Both the position numbers and the translations under genes were made by a program. From contig JBANDB010000001.1 of the NCBI GenBank assembly GCA_037576215.1, positions 4,464,001 through 4,528,000 on the forward strand: a stretch of DNA of 64,000 nucleotides. The letters are read 5' to 3'. This stretch comes from Armillaria gallica. Lineage: Eukaryota; Basidiomycota; Agaricomycetes; Agaricales; Physalacriaceae. Positions 35,021 through 48,157 of this stretch are shown here, piece by piece. A model generated the notes under the pieces. The model was not told the DNA's origin. It made no database searches and worked only from the letters and a program-made list of their open reading frames with translations. Positions within the stretch are counted from its first letter, which is position 1. Every line of letters starts with the position of its first letter.

Positions 35021-36290
35021 TGTAATAACAGAGCTGGTGAATGGTCACTATTTTTTACATGCTCAGATTTCAGGATTGGATGCTATGTGTACAACCCCTG
35101 TCTAGTTATAAAAGTTTGACCACCAAAGCAAGGTCCAAGTCATCGACCAATGGCTGCTAGTAATCTTACTCGCAGCAAAGAAATTGAAAACAGGGGGATA
35201 CTGTTTTTAGACATCACATGATTGTATGTGGACTGACCAGTTCTACTTTATGATCTTGATGATGGTAATTTGAAATATCTCATTGAGCTGGATGACAGTG
35301 CTGAGTCAGCAAGTCATCGAATGTCCGGCTATTTCCAGAGAGTTCCCACAATTTAAACCAGTTAGGCAACACCTGATGTTGTCAGTTCAATGCCAAATGA
35401 CTATAACAAGACAGAAAGCCATTTGGCATTTTGTTGTCATGATACACAGCCACACTTTAGCCCATTTCAGTATGCAGACAGCACTAGAAGGCATTTATCA
35501 ATGACTATATTTGGCATCTTCACATACAAAATGGCAAAAATGTACATCATCCTCACAAACCATTTGAATTTAAGAAACTCACATTATTTGAGAAAATGCT
35601 GGCTTTGTAACTGATCTCAAACACAGCCACAGCTCAAATGGCGAGCTCAATGCCTGGGATGACATTGAGCTCAATTTCGTGCCCTCCTGTTCATTGCTGG
35701 GATTGGCAAAAAATTGCATGACCTAAAATATAATTTAGAACCGATTTTGAACATGATCCCAACCACAAGCAACCACTAAACATTGAATTCATCAACAGGG
35801 GTCAGGATGACCTTTTGTTTGGAAATGAAAAAAGCTTTGCATTCCACAGGATTGAAACCAGTATAGATTCAATGGCAAGTATAACATTCGCAACAGTTAA
35901 CCACTGCACCAGCGAGGCATTGTAAAGTGATAAAATATATTCCATTTGTACATGTAAATTAAATATTAACGAAATAAAAAAAATATCCCCAATTGCAGTC
36001 AGCACTGCAAGCATAGGCATTATCAGAGGGTAATGTGGGCATGCACATTGGGGAGACTAGTCTCCAGTGCATCGAAACAAATGGTCTCGGAGCTCTCGTG
36101 GCGGTCACGCCATTAGTGGTACAGGGAAAACGGCCGTTCATGTTCAATGGTATTCAGTTCACATTCAGAACCTGTTTGAGTGCAGTTCACAAAGGCAAGT
36201 CACTTGACATTGATCTGTACTGTTTGTATTGCGATATCAACATGCTGATTGGTGAGCCCTATACATATCTTGATCATTTATGAAGCTGGC
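35021..36290. other. Decayed repeat sequence, no gene recognised
   Basis: Short frames only. A small inverted repeat with ATGCCAAATGA / CCATTTGGCAT lies at about 35389-35432 and could be the end of another small element. Boundaries were not found. Confidence 0.3.
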
Positions 36291-36294
36291 TCCC

Positions 36295-39200
36295 ATTCAG
36301 GAGTTTCCCATAAGGTAGCCTCTTCTGCTGCACTAATGATACCAGACTTGTATGAGTCTTTCAGCAGCTGCAATGCCTCAAATGTTTCAGGAGACAACTG
36401 ATTTCAATGCAGTGTCCCTGTCAAACCACCTGAGGAGAACACCTGCTCTGAAGCAACAGAAGAGCCTTGGATGGTGAGATAATTGTGTGCCATTCATGAG
36501 AGTGTTGGATACTCCGAGGCATGGTCCTAAGGAGATTAAGAAAGGCAGCATAATTATAGTACTGAATGCACATACACCCCACCACTGAATGATATTATCA
36601 GAGTTGACAAGGTCAGCTTCAAGGTAATCTTTCAATTCCTTTCGAGGATTTCTCTCATTATCCTTCTGCTCGCAAGATGCTCAATCCTTGATAGCATTGT
36701 ACAGATGTACTGATGCATACCCCTTTCCCTGTGGAGCACTGGCTTCTAAACAACATCAGGCTCTCATCATTAAGCTACATGTGATGTAAAATAATACCTT
36801 GGGTGTCAGTTGTATGACTACCTAATTCATGTGACTCTAAGCTCACTTGCACCAAAGTGTGCTCATTATGATACCAATTGAACTAGAGAGGAACAGTTAG
36901 ACAGCAAACATCAAGGTTAAATGACAGACCGACTTCTGACTCAAGTGCCTTCACACCAGCAGCATGATGTTTTGACTTCCATGCTGCTTTAGTGTATGCC
37001 AATTTAATACAAGGATCTAAAGCTATATTCCCGCATTGGGAGGAAAAAATCAACCCAGATGTGACTTTGGAAACAAAGACTCACCGATGCAAATAAAATA
37101 GAGCTCATTTTGTTCAACAGAAAGTGACCATTTCTCAATCTTTATAATAGCAGCTTCGAGTCCATGAGAAACAGGTTCAAACTTTGAGGTTGAAGCCATA
37201 GTACACCAGTTTTTAAGGAGGCAATCTAATGTCGGTATAGCATTCCAGACAGTCAGAACATGTTCTGATGAAAACATTGACTGTGCTTGATGCGGCTCCT
37301 ACACAACATAAGTTAAAGCCACAGTCAAGAAGTTACTCTCACACACATCCAATACCTCCATGATTAAAGCTAAAAGCTTCCACTCTTCTGGTAATATCTT
37401 GAAATCAGCATATTTCTTTTTCTTGAGGTTCAGAATCTTCAAACTGTCATCTGACAATGCACAGAACTTATTGATAGCCTAATATTTGACCAGCAACTTG
37501 CGATGTGCATCACAAAACACATTAGGTACTTCATGTACCTCCCTATTTTCAATGACACATTCAATAAGATCAAACATTGATCCCCATCATGTCCGAACCC
37601 ATTTCAAAAGCTCAAGTGGTGCAAGACCTTCTTGTTTGCACAGCATAGCCAGATAGGCCTTTGCTTGAGGAGATCTGCAGATCTGAGAATGTTGTAAGGA
37701 GTCTATCTTAAAGGATAATGATGCTCAATACTTACTTGGGTTACAAGTGCTAGGATCTTTCCAAGTAGATCATTGGGATCATACTCGACGTCCTCATCAA
37801 TTTCCTCTGCAGGGGTATTGGGATCATCACCTTCCTTGTCAAGGAGTCAGTCTTCATCTCCAGAATCATCTCCGACATCACTCTGGTTGCTATCCGGTTC
37901 ATCGGCATCACCAGAACAAGCCATGGATAGCTTGCAGTGAAAGTGAGAGGGATTGGGACATATTGCCTCAATGAAAGCTCCTGAACCAAGTTGAATTAAA
38001 TGCTCGATGCATCTAGGTTCAAGATGTTAATGGATTCTTAAAAATGCAAGAGAAATTCTACTGTGCTCTTCACTTCTTCCCAATCCAGTGTCATCCAGTC
38101 AGATACTTATTCAAGACTCTTTGCAAGACATGCATGGCCTTGTCATTAACACGTGCATTGTCAGATGTCGCCCAGCCAGCCTTATGACATATTATGAGTA
38201 GAATATGAAAGCTTTAAGGATACATGCCTTACCTTGTCCCAGAAATTATAGTGGTCAATAATTCGTATGAGAACAGCTGCTGTATTTGCACCACCATGAT
38301 TTCCCTCAATCTTTGTGAAGCCAAGCATCTTCTTCTTCAATTCCCAGGCATTTGGCTGTTCCTTTGGAGCATTGATGTAATGTGCCATGACTGCAAGGTA
38401 TGGATCATATGCTTTTGAAGTCCAGGCATCAAAAGTCAACAAAATTTGACCTGAAATTTCCTTCAAACACAGTGAGTATAAATTCCAGATTAGCAAGCAT
38501 CCATACCTTGAAAAGTTCTTTGATTCGAGATTGGACTTCTTGCGCTTTTTCTAAAATGACCTTATGAAGTTTGGTCTGATGTGGAATTTCAGACTCCTTG
38601 GTTTTGGGTCTCTGATAAATCAGTAAGTGTCGAAATGCATGTCTGTCAATCAACCAAAAGGACTGTGATAGGAAGTTAGCTAATCAAAGTCATCTGAGGA
38701 TAGTAGGGACCAGGAAACATATTACCTCATCCTCAGTGACAAAGAGTTTCACGATATGCTTGAGTAATCCCTTGCTGGTTCACAGTCCTGGCACATTATG
38801 CACAAATGAATCAAGTGTTGGCCATGTATCTTCATCTTTGCAATCAGATATTGTCACAGCACAGTGATGAGGTTCAACGTGTGCTTCAGCACATTTTTCA
38901 ATATATATTTTACCATGGGATGATCACCACCTAGTTCTGATGAAGTCTATTTGATGTATATATGAAAATATGCATTCATAGAGACATACCAATTAATGTG
39001 GGTATGCAAGGATGAAACACTCCCCATAAACCAGAAGTCATCTGCCTTTAATTTAAGGACATTACTGATAATTCATGGTGAATGTTGCGATGAATTCAAG
39101 GTCACAGAAACTACTTACCAACAGATTTCACACCAGTGGCCAGATACTTGCTCCCCGTTGATATCACATGTATTTGCTAAAAAGATGGCATGGATGTCAG

Positions 39201-39800
39201 TGGTGCAAGAGTCATGGCCACAATGATTGTGCTTTTGTTGACCCTAAGAGTGAATTTAGTGTGCTAATATGCTGGCAAGCAAAACAATCATTACCTTGCC
39301 ATCTTGTTTCTGACTTTTAGCTTCATGAAGTCTCTCATACTCATCCATTTCATCGTCTTTTGATGATCTATTATCATCAGGATCTGTAGCATTACCTTCA
39401 TCATTTTTCAACTTCTTTGATTTCACTTGAGTCGTGCCTCCAGTAGCTTTGTGCTTTTTGTTGCCATTCAAAGTTTCTGCTACTGTAGTTTTGCTTTGTG
39501 GTGTTGGTGACTGTCATAGCTTCCAGGTGAGTTTCATCTGGTGCTTTCCAGTGACCTTCTGAATAGGCTCTTCTAGGGAATGAGTCTGACACAGTTCTGG
39601 CTGGCCCTCACTCTTGGATTCTATAATGGTAACATTAGGAGTGAAATCTCAAAAAAAGGTAAATTTCACTCACTGGGCAATGGTCTCTCATCAGATTCAG
39701 AGTCATAGAAATCAATGTCCTTGGCCGCTTTGAGAGAGCCGTTAGGATTGAGAGCGCAGTTGTCAGAAGACATTGCAGGACTTTTGGAGATGATAGAAGA
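36295..39800 (-). pseudogene. hAT-family transposase remnant
   Basis: Read on the minus strand from right to left. An acidic/Lys-rich N-terminal part lies near 39.3-39.6 kb, then at 38.7-38.9 kb comes CAVTISDCKDEDTWPTLDSF and VKLFVTEDE, and near 38.6 kb IDRHAFRHLLIYQRPKTKES. The core LTFDAWTSKAYDPYLAVMAH lies near 38.4 kb with LGFTKIEGNHGGANT. The C-terminal dimerisation region at 36.3-36.6 kb reads DNIIQWWG, then in other frames SSVASEQVFSSGG and LSPETFEALQLLKDSYKSGI. This order is characteristic of Ac-like hAT transposases. Stops and frame changes are many. The BED zinc finger was not confirmed, and terminal repeats were not found. Confidence 0.75.
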
Positions 39801-42800
39801 GAGACTGTTAAAGTCAACCTTTATACATGGATGCAAGCCCGATTCAGAGATGATATGCACTAAAGAGATAAATAAATTAGCAGAAAGACAAGGAAAAATA
39901 GATTTACAGCCGCAGCTCACATGGATCTCAATATGATATGAGCAATGGCAAGACTGTCACTCAGACCTTTCAAAATACTTCTTTAGACCATAAAGATGTG
40001 TATTTTGCAGAAATAAGGATAGAATATAATATATTCCAGGACAAATCTTGTACGTGAGAGGTGTCTCATTTCCAATATGGAGGTAGAATTTGAAGGCAGT
40101 ATCTAGTCGGATGAATTAAATAGAGAGATAAAAGTGCAACATCAGGTCTTGAAGTGCCTGCTATAACATGGTATAAAGGAAAAGATGCATTGTTGAAGTG
40201 CTGTCAGATCAAAACTAAGACTATTGGACGCAACTTGGATGAATTGTTGTGGTCAGTGATGGTGGAATGTGGTGGAGTCAGGTAGCCACATGGCAACCAC
40301 GGAACTGCTGGATGCAGGCGGCCATCATGGCAATAATGGTAATGGAGAATTTTGCCTTGATTTTGCTAATAAAAGTAGCCTCAGTGCTTGGCTAGCTCAG
40401 TGTTCAAACACATTCAAACACATTCAAAGAGTGTTCAGATTTTTCTGGGAGCTGTTGAACACTGAACTGAACAGAGTATATTTTGCTGAACTGAAACTGA
40501 ACCTGAACTGAACCTCACATTCAGTTCTGATGTTCAGCATTCAGACTGAGGTTCTGAACTGAACTTTGGCAACACTACACTTCAGCATATTACAATGTGC
40601 CTTCTTCAGTTTCTCATCAAATGGCCAGGTCATAACAAATTCCAGTGTTATCTGATTTGAGTATATTAAGAATTGAGCTTTCGCAGCCTCAAACTTGTCA
40701 GAAACTCCATCTGCCACCTGAGTCAAAGCTTTAGACTCTATCCAAGTCTCCATGTGCAAACGGATCTGGTCATGGCTCCAGAGTGCATCCAGAAGTTCCA
40801 GAATTAGCTGTGAGTTTGCTTGATCCAGTCCCTGCTGGTATGAGAAAATCTCCATGTTGGCCATAAGAGTCTGGAAAAAGCTGATGGGATTCAACGAGAT
40901 CAAAGAGAGATAGTCTTTTGGAAGCAAAGCTATCTCAAGATCAGTTCAATATAGTGCTCTCCGACTTTTGGGGACATCTTTATTGAGCAAGACAGAGGGC
41001 GTCACCGTAGTATTGTCAGAGGAGATTCCTGAAATGGAGTACTTATTGCCATTGATGCACTCCCATGCTCCAATGAAGGAGGGAGGCCTCAGTGTGCCTT
41101 GCCACTGGCCCCTCAATTCTTGTATACTCGCAAGGCTTGGGCATATATTGCTGTTGATCCAGAATATACTTGCTGTTTTAAATAAGTGTTTGTAGTTCAT
41201 TGAATCATCTTCTATCAAGTCTCTCATATCACCTTCCCATTGCTGAGGCTGTGAGAGAGTACTCATAAGAGGGCTTTACCAGAGTGGCAGAGTGTGGGAT
41301 AGGTTTGGTCCCATAGCAGATTGGACATCTGTAGATAGCACCCTGCAGTATGGACATCATTATGTTTCTGTTTAGGAGCCATGACAACTAATAAAACTCT
41401 CTTCCTTTCTTCCATGACTAATATGTGCTTATAGCAATTAGACTTGCATAAAATATGTTTTAAATTCAATTATAGATCACTTTGATAAAAATATGATTTA
41501 AGATTGTCAGATAATGAAAGATATAATGTGATAGGTCTATGATAAATAGCAATTAAAGCAAATAAACTGAACTGTGACATACCTCTAGATCTTATTAAAT
41601 CAGTAAATAAAATTATGACTGTGACTGTAATCACATGTCATCCAGCTAGATGGCTCTTTGTCACATCATGTGACCTGTCACTCATCGAGCTGGATGACTG
41701 CTTAGTTTGGGCACCGGCAACTCCCACCAAAATTCGCACTCCGAGTGATCTCGATCAGGGCCCAGAATATGTGAGTTTCATAAATGCACTTTCTGCAGGT
41801 CGAAGGAAGAAGATTCGCAAGTACTTTTGCAGGAACATTTTACTCAGGACATAATTTTACATGTTTTCTTTGAGGCAATTTATTTTTAGCCCCTGGTTTA
41901 CCATAGTTTCATTGCATTTATAACATTTAAAATGTTTTTTTTTTAAAAGTGCTCTAAAGAAAACATGTAGTTTATTTTTAAATGATATTCTGTAATTTTT
42001 TCAAAGTGATACAAGGTCTGTGGAAGCCTGTACCAGGTGCATTTGAATGAGCAGTCCGAAGGCTTTGCAAATATAATTAAACAAATGTGTCACACAGCTT
42101 TTTGCACTTTTGCACACCTTTCAAGCACATTAGCTGGTATAGCGACTCTATCAATATTCAGCCAAAAAAGACTGGATGAATCAAAAGAAAAAAGAATGCA
42201 TTAAAAATCTACTTTTCCTCAAAAATCCAGCTCATTTCTCAATGGATTGGGCTAATATTAAAGAGAGGACCTTGCCCTACACTTTTCTTTATGCCTGTAA
42301 GGTTATTTTATTGAAATGCAGCCAAAAATGAATGGATACATCGAAATTGGTTTGGATGTAGTGGCAGTGCAGAATGCCATCAATAATATCAGTCTATTTT
42401 TGGACTGAATAGGGGTTTAGACTTATTGGAGCATTCTCTGGGTGGCTAGTGGGCTAGGGGATGGTACTATTATATACTCAAATATAAATAACATAAATTG
42501 AACTATCTGGTGAAGTATGAGGGTCCTGGGAAGTGGCTAAAAGAGCTAAAATAGTGAAAAATAGTGAAAATAGGTAGAAAGTTCGCATTTGGGGTGGTTT
42601 ATGGGTACTGGATGGGCCAGGGGATGGTACTAGTATATATCTACATTTAACCCCTGACACTGCTAGTGCTCTGAGTCATGACTTACATTGACGAGAATCA
42701 GAGTTTGGTTGGCAAGGATCCCGGTCCCCTTTGAGCCAGGTGTGTGATGCCCCTTGTGTGCTCATAGCAATTAGATTTGTATAGAACAACTTTTCAACCT

Positions 42801-44240
42801 GATCCAACAATGATAATTCAAATAATATAACTAATAATCTTTGTGCCTAGTTTGGCATATGAGTTTTAATAATTATTTCTGAGTTCTTAAATTATAAAAT
42901 TTAATTCCCATCATGGCAATCACATCATTGATTAATAAAAGTCACAGGAGTTTATCCATATATATCCATAGATAGGTGTCAGAGGTGCTAAGATACAATG
43001 TCATGACAACAGAGCATACCAGTCATGTATTCCATAGATTTCATTGTTGCACTGTACCTTACAGGCATACATGGCAACAAGGACAAAGGGTGAGCTTGCT
43101 TGTTAAACCACCTGTTTGTAGTATAGAACTCAACCTTTAGTGGGATGTGCTTGTATGCAGGCCAAGACTAATTTAAATAACTACATGTCTGTAATCTATG
43201 ACATGTGGTTCCTGAAGATCCAAAGAAACGATATGATGTGTGGGGTAATCAAAAGAACTCTGGGCATGGCCTAGAAACAGGCTTTAGCTGATGGGAATAG
43301 TGAGTAGGCTCAAAATCCGAAGTATTCCTTGGTTACCGAGTCTAGAATATGATGCTGTCACCTTCAGAGCAGACCCAAAAGCTGAACATGAAGTGTGATT
43401 GGTGACCAAGGATTAAGTGGCTATTGAGTACAAGTCCATGAACTACTCTGCTGCTAGAGTGAGCAACATAGACATCACTTAGCTCTTTGAGGATACTAAA
43501 AAGAGGACCAAGTGACACTTAGCCAAGAGTGCTGTGCCAGCTCAGACAAGAGATTATCAGCCAACAATGAATTAACTTACTGTTATGCATATGCCACGGA
43601 GCTCCACTCTACAACTAACTTCAAGCATAGACTTCATATCAACAGATCACACTATTGGGCCTCTGGCCACTCACCATTTACATTGCTCCATTTAATATTT
43701 TATTTCTGTTTCATTTCACTATTTCACATATTAAATCTAGAACCCAAATCTGGTAGTGAACAGACCTCTGTCGGATTCCATCAGACTCTGACTTGGACTA
43801 CCTACTCATATATATATATATATCATAGAACTACTTGTAGATACTCAGTTCAAATATCAACTTGGTTTAGCCAAATCTCTCTCTAACTTCAAGTCTAATC
43901 CATTGCTCTCCAAGTCCATGGCCTCCACTCTGTTGGACTATCTTTACTCTCTATCCAAACCTTCACTCTCTATGGACTCCACTCTGCAATTCAATTTTAG
44001 GGCTTTGGCTCAAAAGTGATGTTGCTAATAGCTTCACCAAAAGCCTATGCACTCTGTGGACCTTTGCTCATGCAAGTTATCTTTGTCTATTTGGCATATC
44101 TCTAACAGTATATTCAAACTCAACCCCTTGAGTTGAATTTTTTCTAAATCATGACAACTACACATACTTATCCCCCAGAAACAGCCAAAGGTTACAAATG
44201 AAAAACACCAATATTTTCTATAAATGATATAATAGCATCC
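39801..44240. other. Decayed repeat sequence between the hAT and gypsy remains
   Basis: Minus-strand frames at 41263-41469, 40946-41266 and 40541-40927 appear to continue one another across single stop codons (for example RALY, stop, TDLEIALLPKDYLSL). This suggests one decayed protein of about 300 residues with no recognised family (it includes RGQWQGTLRPPSFIGAWECI). A block with repeated TTCAG/CTGAA motifs lies at 40420-40577. Around 43330-43580 a plus-strand relic reads SLEYDAVTFRADPKAEHEV and KSMNYSAARVSNIDIT, family unknown. A (TA)n run lies at about 43807-43823. Confidence 0.4.
40420..40577. repeat. Cluster of TTCAG/CTGAA subterminal-type motifs
   Basis: Short motifs such as CTGAACTGAAC and TTCAGTTCTG repeat in both orientations up to AACTTTGGCAACACTA at 40562-40577, resembling the end of a hAT-like element. 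No partner end or target duplication was found. Confidence 0.45.
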
Positions 44241-44603
44241 ATGTCCAAGGAGAATCTGGAACTTTTCAGATCGGCCTCTGTCAGAGGACAACCATCTCAT
44301 AGGGAAACCTACAGCCACTCCAGTTTCATTGCCCAACAATCCAACCATTACAGTTCTCCCAACCCTTTTGGTACTTCTCCACCAGATGATCTCTCACACA
44401 ATTGGAAGACCAGCATATTCAACAGATACTGGGAGGACTTGGATCCATGCACCCCAGCACCTCAACCTACATCCAATAGGGGGCAACCTGTCACTGTGGA
44501 ATCCAATGATTCCAGGAGTGAATCTGATACTCCCACTCACACTACAAACAGACACAACTACAGTGACAAAGGTGACAACTCCCAACTGGGCAGCCCAAAT
44601 GAA

Positions 44604-44702
44604 CCCAGAGGGCCTAGTGGCCCTAATGGACCAAGAGGACCAAGTGGACCTGGAGGACCTGGAGGCCCAAATGGTCCCAGAGGTCTGGGTGGACCCAGCA
44701 AC
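44604..44702 (+). repeat. Collagen-like Gly-x-Pro tract in gag
   Basis: The gag frame encodes about ten Gly-Pro-x/Gly-x-Pro triplets in a row (GPSGPNGPRGPSGPGGP then GGPNGPRGLGGP). At DNA level it is a degenerate 9-18-bp tandem repeat. Confidence 0.8.
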
Positions 44703-45141
44703 AACCTCCCCCAACGAGCAAGACTTTTGTGGGAATTCATGAATCTGTAGCACAGGGTTTCCACTTCATTAAATAACCTTCAACCTAACAACATCTGCAC
44801 CAAGGTCAAAGAACCTGATACTTTTGATGGCTCTGACCTACAGAAACTCAAGGTTTTCATTGTCTCCCTCCAGTTGAACTTTAATGACAGACCCACTGCT
44901 TTTGTAGCAAATGCCAACAAAGTCAACTATGCTATTTCTTTTCTCTCCAGAACTACTCTTGACTAGTTTGAACCAGACATCCTTTGCCTAAATTTATGGA
45001 ATCTGCTGGCATGGCAATACTCCTATGTCACCTTCCTTGATGAACTCTGAACCAACTTTGGTTCTTTTGATGCCATCAGAGATGCCAAGGACACCCTTAA
45101 ACATCTCTGGATGCACAATGGAGATCAAATCATGAAGTATA

Positions 45142-48100
45142 CAGTTATCAACCAACCAGCAAGACACCCAAATAGAGAATGCCATTGGAAATATATACTA
45201 TGGGGTTAGGCAGAAATTGGGCTGTGCCAAGATATGTATTATGTACCAATAACTTATATTAGATACAAATCATACCTTATCAGAGGAGAAAAACACAATA
45301 TTGTGCAAGATCAGTAGAGAATGTGTGGTTACAGTAATTTCAACCCAGTGAGACATGTCATATCACACTGATATACCATATCCAGAATGCCATGAATAAC
45401 TAATCAGTCCCATCAGATCCTTCCTCATCATTATCAGAATTAGCCTCATGCTTATTATCGTATGATCCATAGCTCTCATTATTCCCCTCAGACATTGAGA
45501 AATCGTTGCCCTCATCGCTGAACCCCCCAGGTGACTGTATAGGTGCTGATGGCCCAGCCAAGCTGTCCTTTTTCATGGATTTCTTCATTGGTTTGGGATT
45601 GGTAGCAGCTGTCTCAAAGTCAAAGTCTGCCTTTTTTGGCTTTGGCCACCCTACTCTCCTTTTTCCTTTCTTCACTCTATCTCTCTCTTTCTCTCACACT
45701 GCCAGTGCGCTGCAAAACCAGGCTTCTTTCTTCTCATTTCAGATACTCCTTTGCTTCTCTCTTTCCTCCCATTTCTTGATTGCTGTCTTGTAACATTTCA
45801 TGAGCTCTGCCTTTGCATCCTTGGCCTCCTGTTCATCAATACTCTTTTTTTCATGCTCTTCAACATGTTTAGTAAATTCATCTTCAGTCATGAGCTTTGC
45901 CATCCCATCTCCTATAATCCATGTTTACTTTTTTGGTCTCTTCTTTCTCTCCTCCTGTTCCTGGAGCTGTGAGTGGCTCTCCCCCATGTACACATTTTGA
46001 ATGACTATGGTAGCCTGCATGCCTCTGATCTGTAGTTTCTGTTGTTGAATGGTATCCTGAGACTCCCAAAGGGCTTCTCACAATGCCTCCTCATTTTCAG
46101 TCTTGGGTTCTATGTTTAGCAGCTTGGTGTAGTGGCACTTCATTGGGGAGATGGGAAGTGTGCCATATGTGGGGAGAGAGATGGCTGATGTTAATGGACT
46201 TGATGACAGTAGAAAGGACCCAGAAGATGAAGCTGTGAGATCCTGTAGCCCTTGCCATGTGGGAGTGGAAAGTTGTCTCATTGTCTGTTTCTAACTGACT
46301 TTGCTTCTTGTAGTCCATGATCATGGTTGACACAGCACATACAGGGCTGCTCAGATCCACTGGAAGTGAGTTATGCACCAATGTTGCAAGGCTGGAGGCC
46401 ATCGTCTCTACCATGACAATATCAGGATTGTAGGGAACAACACCAGTCTTTTTGAAGGCTGAAATTATGTTCTCCTCAGTGAGTGCCCTCGTGTGTGCTT
46501 GGGCATAGAGTGCTAAAAAATTTGACTTGGTAATGTGATGTCTGTGCATCCTTTCATAGTTATCATGGGCCTCAGACCAGCAGTATTTCAACACACTGAA
46601 TATCATGACATCAAGACCTTGATAGACATGCATTAAATGAACTGGATAGCACAGTACATCAATTCGATTCTTGCATGTGTAATTGAGAAAACCAAGAGTA
46701 TAGTGTGAGGCATGGCCATCAACAAATAGTAGGCAGTGGCAGCCTCATGCCTTGGCCTTTGTCTGCCTGTTGAAGTGCTTGATCCACTCAACTCTGATTT
46801 CACCATCAATATATCCCTTCTTTTGATATCCTAGTCTGTGTATTGTGAGTAATAGCTGTATTCTGTTTGTTATAGATTACTTATGAGGCATTCAAGGGGT
46901 TGCTCTGCTTCCAGAATGATTGATAACACTCTCATTTAAAGATTACTGCAGGAGCAAGAGATGTGCCATCTGCATATATGGTAACAAGAACAGTGATATT
47001 TTCATGATCTCCTCCTCTTTGCTGATGCTGAACACATTGTGCAGCAGGTCCAATTACCCTCTCTGATGTGCCAACACCATGCTGGATTCCAGTTTCATCA
47101 GCACCATAAATGCAATCCTCATTGATGCAGTCTTCTTCCTCTTTCTTTTCGAGAATCTTCTCCAGCAATGTAAAAAAAGATTCTTTTGTGACAGGATTCA
47201 CAGCTCATGCTTGGGAACAATCAAGAGGATGGGACCAATATGTCTTCAACCGGTCAGAGTGCTTCTCAATGAAGCAGCTAGCCTAATTCCTTCTCACTGG
47301 TTTGAGATTATCTCCATCATGTGCCTTCAAGATCTCGTTGGCTAGCTCCGCAAGTTGGCATGGGGTGAGTGGAAAGCCTCTCTGTGCAATATTGACTGCA
47401 TAGCTGATGAGTGATTCACTTTCCTCAGCACTGAGTACCTCATTTCACTTGACATTAGACTGGGCTTGGCTTTGAACACCAGCTAGCCTTTGTGAGACAG
47501 TTTGTTTGTATATGGTGATCCTCTCCTGATCTTTCTGCCAGTATCTCTCTACCATTTCTTTGCATACAGTTCTTAGTCCCTTCTTTTCTTCTGTGCTCTG
47601 CTTTGTAAAGAAGAGCAGTACATCTAATCCATTTTTCTTGAATTTTGATATGGTTTTGCCTCTTTTTAATGAGTGACTTAGCACTGCCAACCATTTGAAG
47701 ATTATGGTGAGGTTTTTCTAAGAAGAAGTGAGGAAATTATAAGATATCGAGTCCAATGGATGAGACACATCAAGATAAAATTGTTGACCTGATTTGGCAA
47801 TGTCGTGATGTGACATGATGTGACTACCTCCAACTCCTACTACTGTGATTTTATCTCCTACTAACCACAGATCTCAGGTGAAATTATTCAGGAATGATTT
47901 AATCATGTATAAGATTACATATCCCAAATCTAGCAGCAGCAGGACTCATTCCAGGCTCATGGCAGGTTAAAACATATTTATTTTCACTATTTTCACTCTA
48001 ATATTAGTTACAGTCCATGCATTATATATTTATGCATGCCTAGAAATCTACAGAATATACTCTGTATGATATAAAACAGTTCAGATAAAACTCCAAAGCC

Positions 48101-48157
48101 CTATCACCCTGCCTGTGTGATTCTGGTCCTCCTGTCTCACTGGCCAGTTGATGACTG
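45142..48157. mobile_element. Pogo-type (Tc1/mariner superfamily) transposon with TA target duplication
   Basis: The left end CAGTTATCAAC and the inverted right end CAGTCATCAAC start a terminal inverted repeat of about 25 bp (continuing CCAG..AGACA on both sides). TA flanks both ends (45140-45141 and 48158-48159). Skipping the element and one TA rejoins the gag frame of the old chromovirus. Several mismatches between the two ends are CA on one side against TG on the other, as expected from decay of CpG. The transposase lies inside on the minus strand. Length is 3016 bp. Confidence 0.88.
45400..47694 (-). pseudogene. Pogo-type DDE transposase, decayed
   Basis: From right to left on the minus strand: a basic N-terminal part near 47.5-47.7 kb (TISKFKKNGLDVLLFF, VCKEMVERYWQKDQERIT), AEESESLISYAVNIAQRGFP, then the catalytic core CIYGADETGIQHGVGTSERV and HENITVLVTIYADGTSLAPA. 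LFVDGHASHYTLGF lies near 46.7 kb, and HLMHVYQGLDVMIFSVLKY with ALTEENIISAFKKTGVVPYN near 46.4-46.6 kb. The three acidic positions of the DDD triad (GADETG, VDGHAS, GLDV) are all still visible. The C-terminal coiled, Lys/Glu-rich part (LQEQEEKEKKRPK and on to 45400) is typical of fungal pogo proteins. At least four stops and several frame changes make it inactive. Confidence 0.8.

Noticed and set aside
43805..43825. Short (TA)n run
   Set aside because: Simple microsatellite with no associated feature.
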